This document shows, in pieces, positions 32,328-32,500 of a DNA stretch of 32,500 nt. The DNA lies in assembly GCF_001708935.1 (NCBI RefSeq), contig NZ_MASI01000003.1:1-32500 (forward strand), in the 5' to 3' direction. The position numbers were made by a program, and so were the translations under genes. Numbering within the stretch: the stretch's first letter is position 1; each line of letters opens with the position of its first letter. The stretch comes from Methyloligella halotolerans. Lineage in GTDB: Bacteria > Pseudomonadota > Alphaproteobacteria > Rhizobiales > Methyloligellaceae. The notes below the pieces were generated by a model that worked only from the letters and a program-made list of their open reading frames with translations, ran no database searches and was not told the origin of the DNA.

Positions 32328-32500
32328 TCCGTTCCCCCCTCGATCCAACGCTTCGTTCCGCGGTTCGCATCCGAAGACCTCCCGCCTTCGAAGAGCGCGC
32401 GAGCCCATGGTCCCTCGGGTTCGCGGCGGACAGCACCGGAAGGTTGCTGGCCCGTTATCACAAAAAGCGAGGTCTGCTATCGGGGATAGAGAAGGGAGCA

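Overview
The window looks like a chromosomal segment of a high-GC alphaproteobacterium, most likely order Hyphomicrobiales (Rhizobiales). This rests on the gene content and order: secA / parvulin isomerase / argJ / mutT, then comF, glutaredoxin and a nitrilase-family amidase, ubiG divergent from lysC, then ptsP, prfA and prmC, a DUF4167 gene, and clpB. The family and genus cannot be fixed from sequence reading alone.

Layout. Positions 1-3.7 kb hold the 3' part of a glycine-rich autotransporter, a YafK-type L,D-transpeptidase-fold protein and a small membrane protein. A minus-strand SLC13-type permease with two TrkA-C domains (3.7-5.5 kb) is followed by minus-strand secA (5.6-8.4 kb). Divergently, a secreted parvulin isomerase, argJ, mutT and a lone Flp-type pilin run to 11.7 kb. 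A minus-strand NDUFAF5-like methyltransferase lies opposite comF, a monothiol-length dithiol glutaredoxin and an omega-amidase/Nit-type hydrolase (11.7-14.8 kb). ubiG (minus) is divergent from lysC and ptsP (15.8-19.4 kb). Next come a RodZ-like HTH membrane protein, prfA, prmC, a DUF4167 protein and clpB (19.7-26.8 kb). The last 5.6 kb hold a lower-GC restriction-modification remnant, a repeat-rich spacer and a minus-strand M23 peptidase.

Two things stand out. First, the restriction-modification locus (27.1-29.1 kb) reads as a fusion scar. An N6-adenine methyltransferase breaks off inside its conserved C-terminal region and runs, within about 12 bases and in another frame, into the C-terminal two thirds of a XamI-like restriction endonuclease whose PD-(D/E)xK residues are still present. 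The simplest reading is an out-of-frame internal deletion of roughly 0.5 kb, possibly through microhomology.

Second, four otherwise intact genes (autotransporter, YafK-like protein, clpB, M23 peptidase) are each broken by what looks like loss of one G or C, three of them in or next to a G/C run. The shared signature, and its presence in clpB, suggest consensus sequencing error more than gene decay. The reading frames below are described as they would be if each were repaired.

Most of the window is housekeeping: protein export and folding (secA, parvulin, clpB), translation termination (prfA, prmC), arginine and aspartate-family amino-acid synthesis (argJ, lysC), ubiquinone synthesis and Complex I assembly (ubiG, NDUFAF5-like), the nitrogen PTS (ptsP) and envelope remodelling (YafK-like, M23). 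No tRNA, rRNA, CRISPR array or complete insertion sequence was seen.
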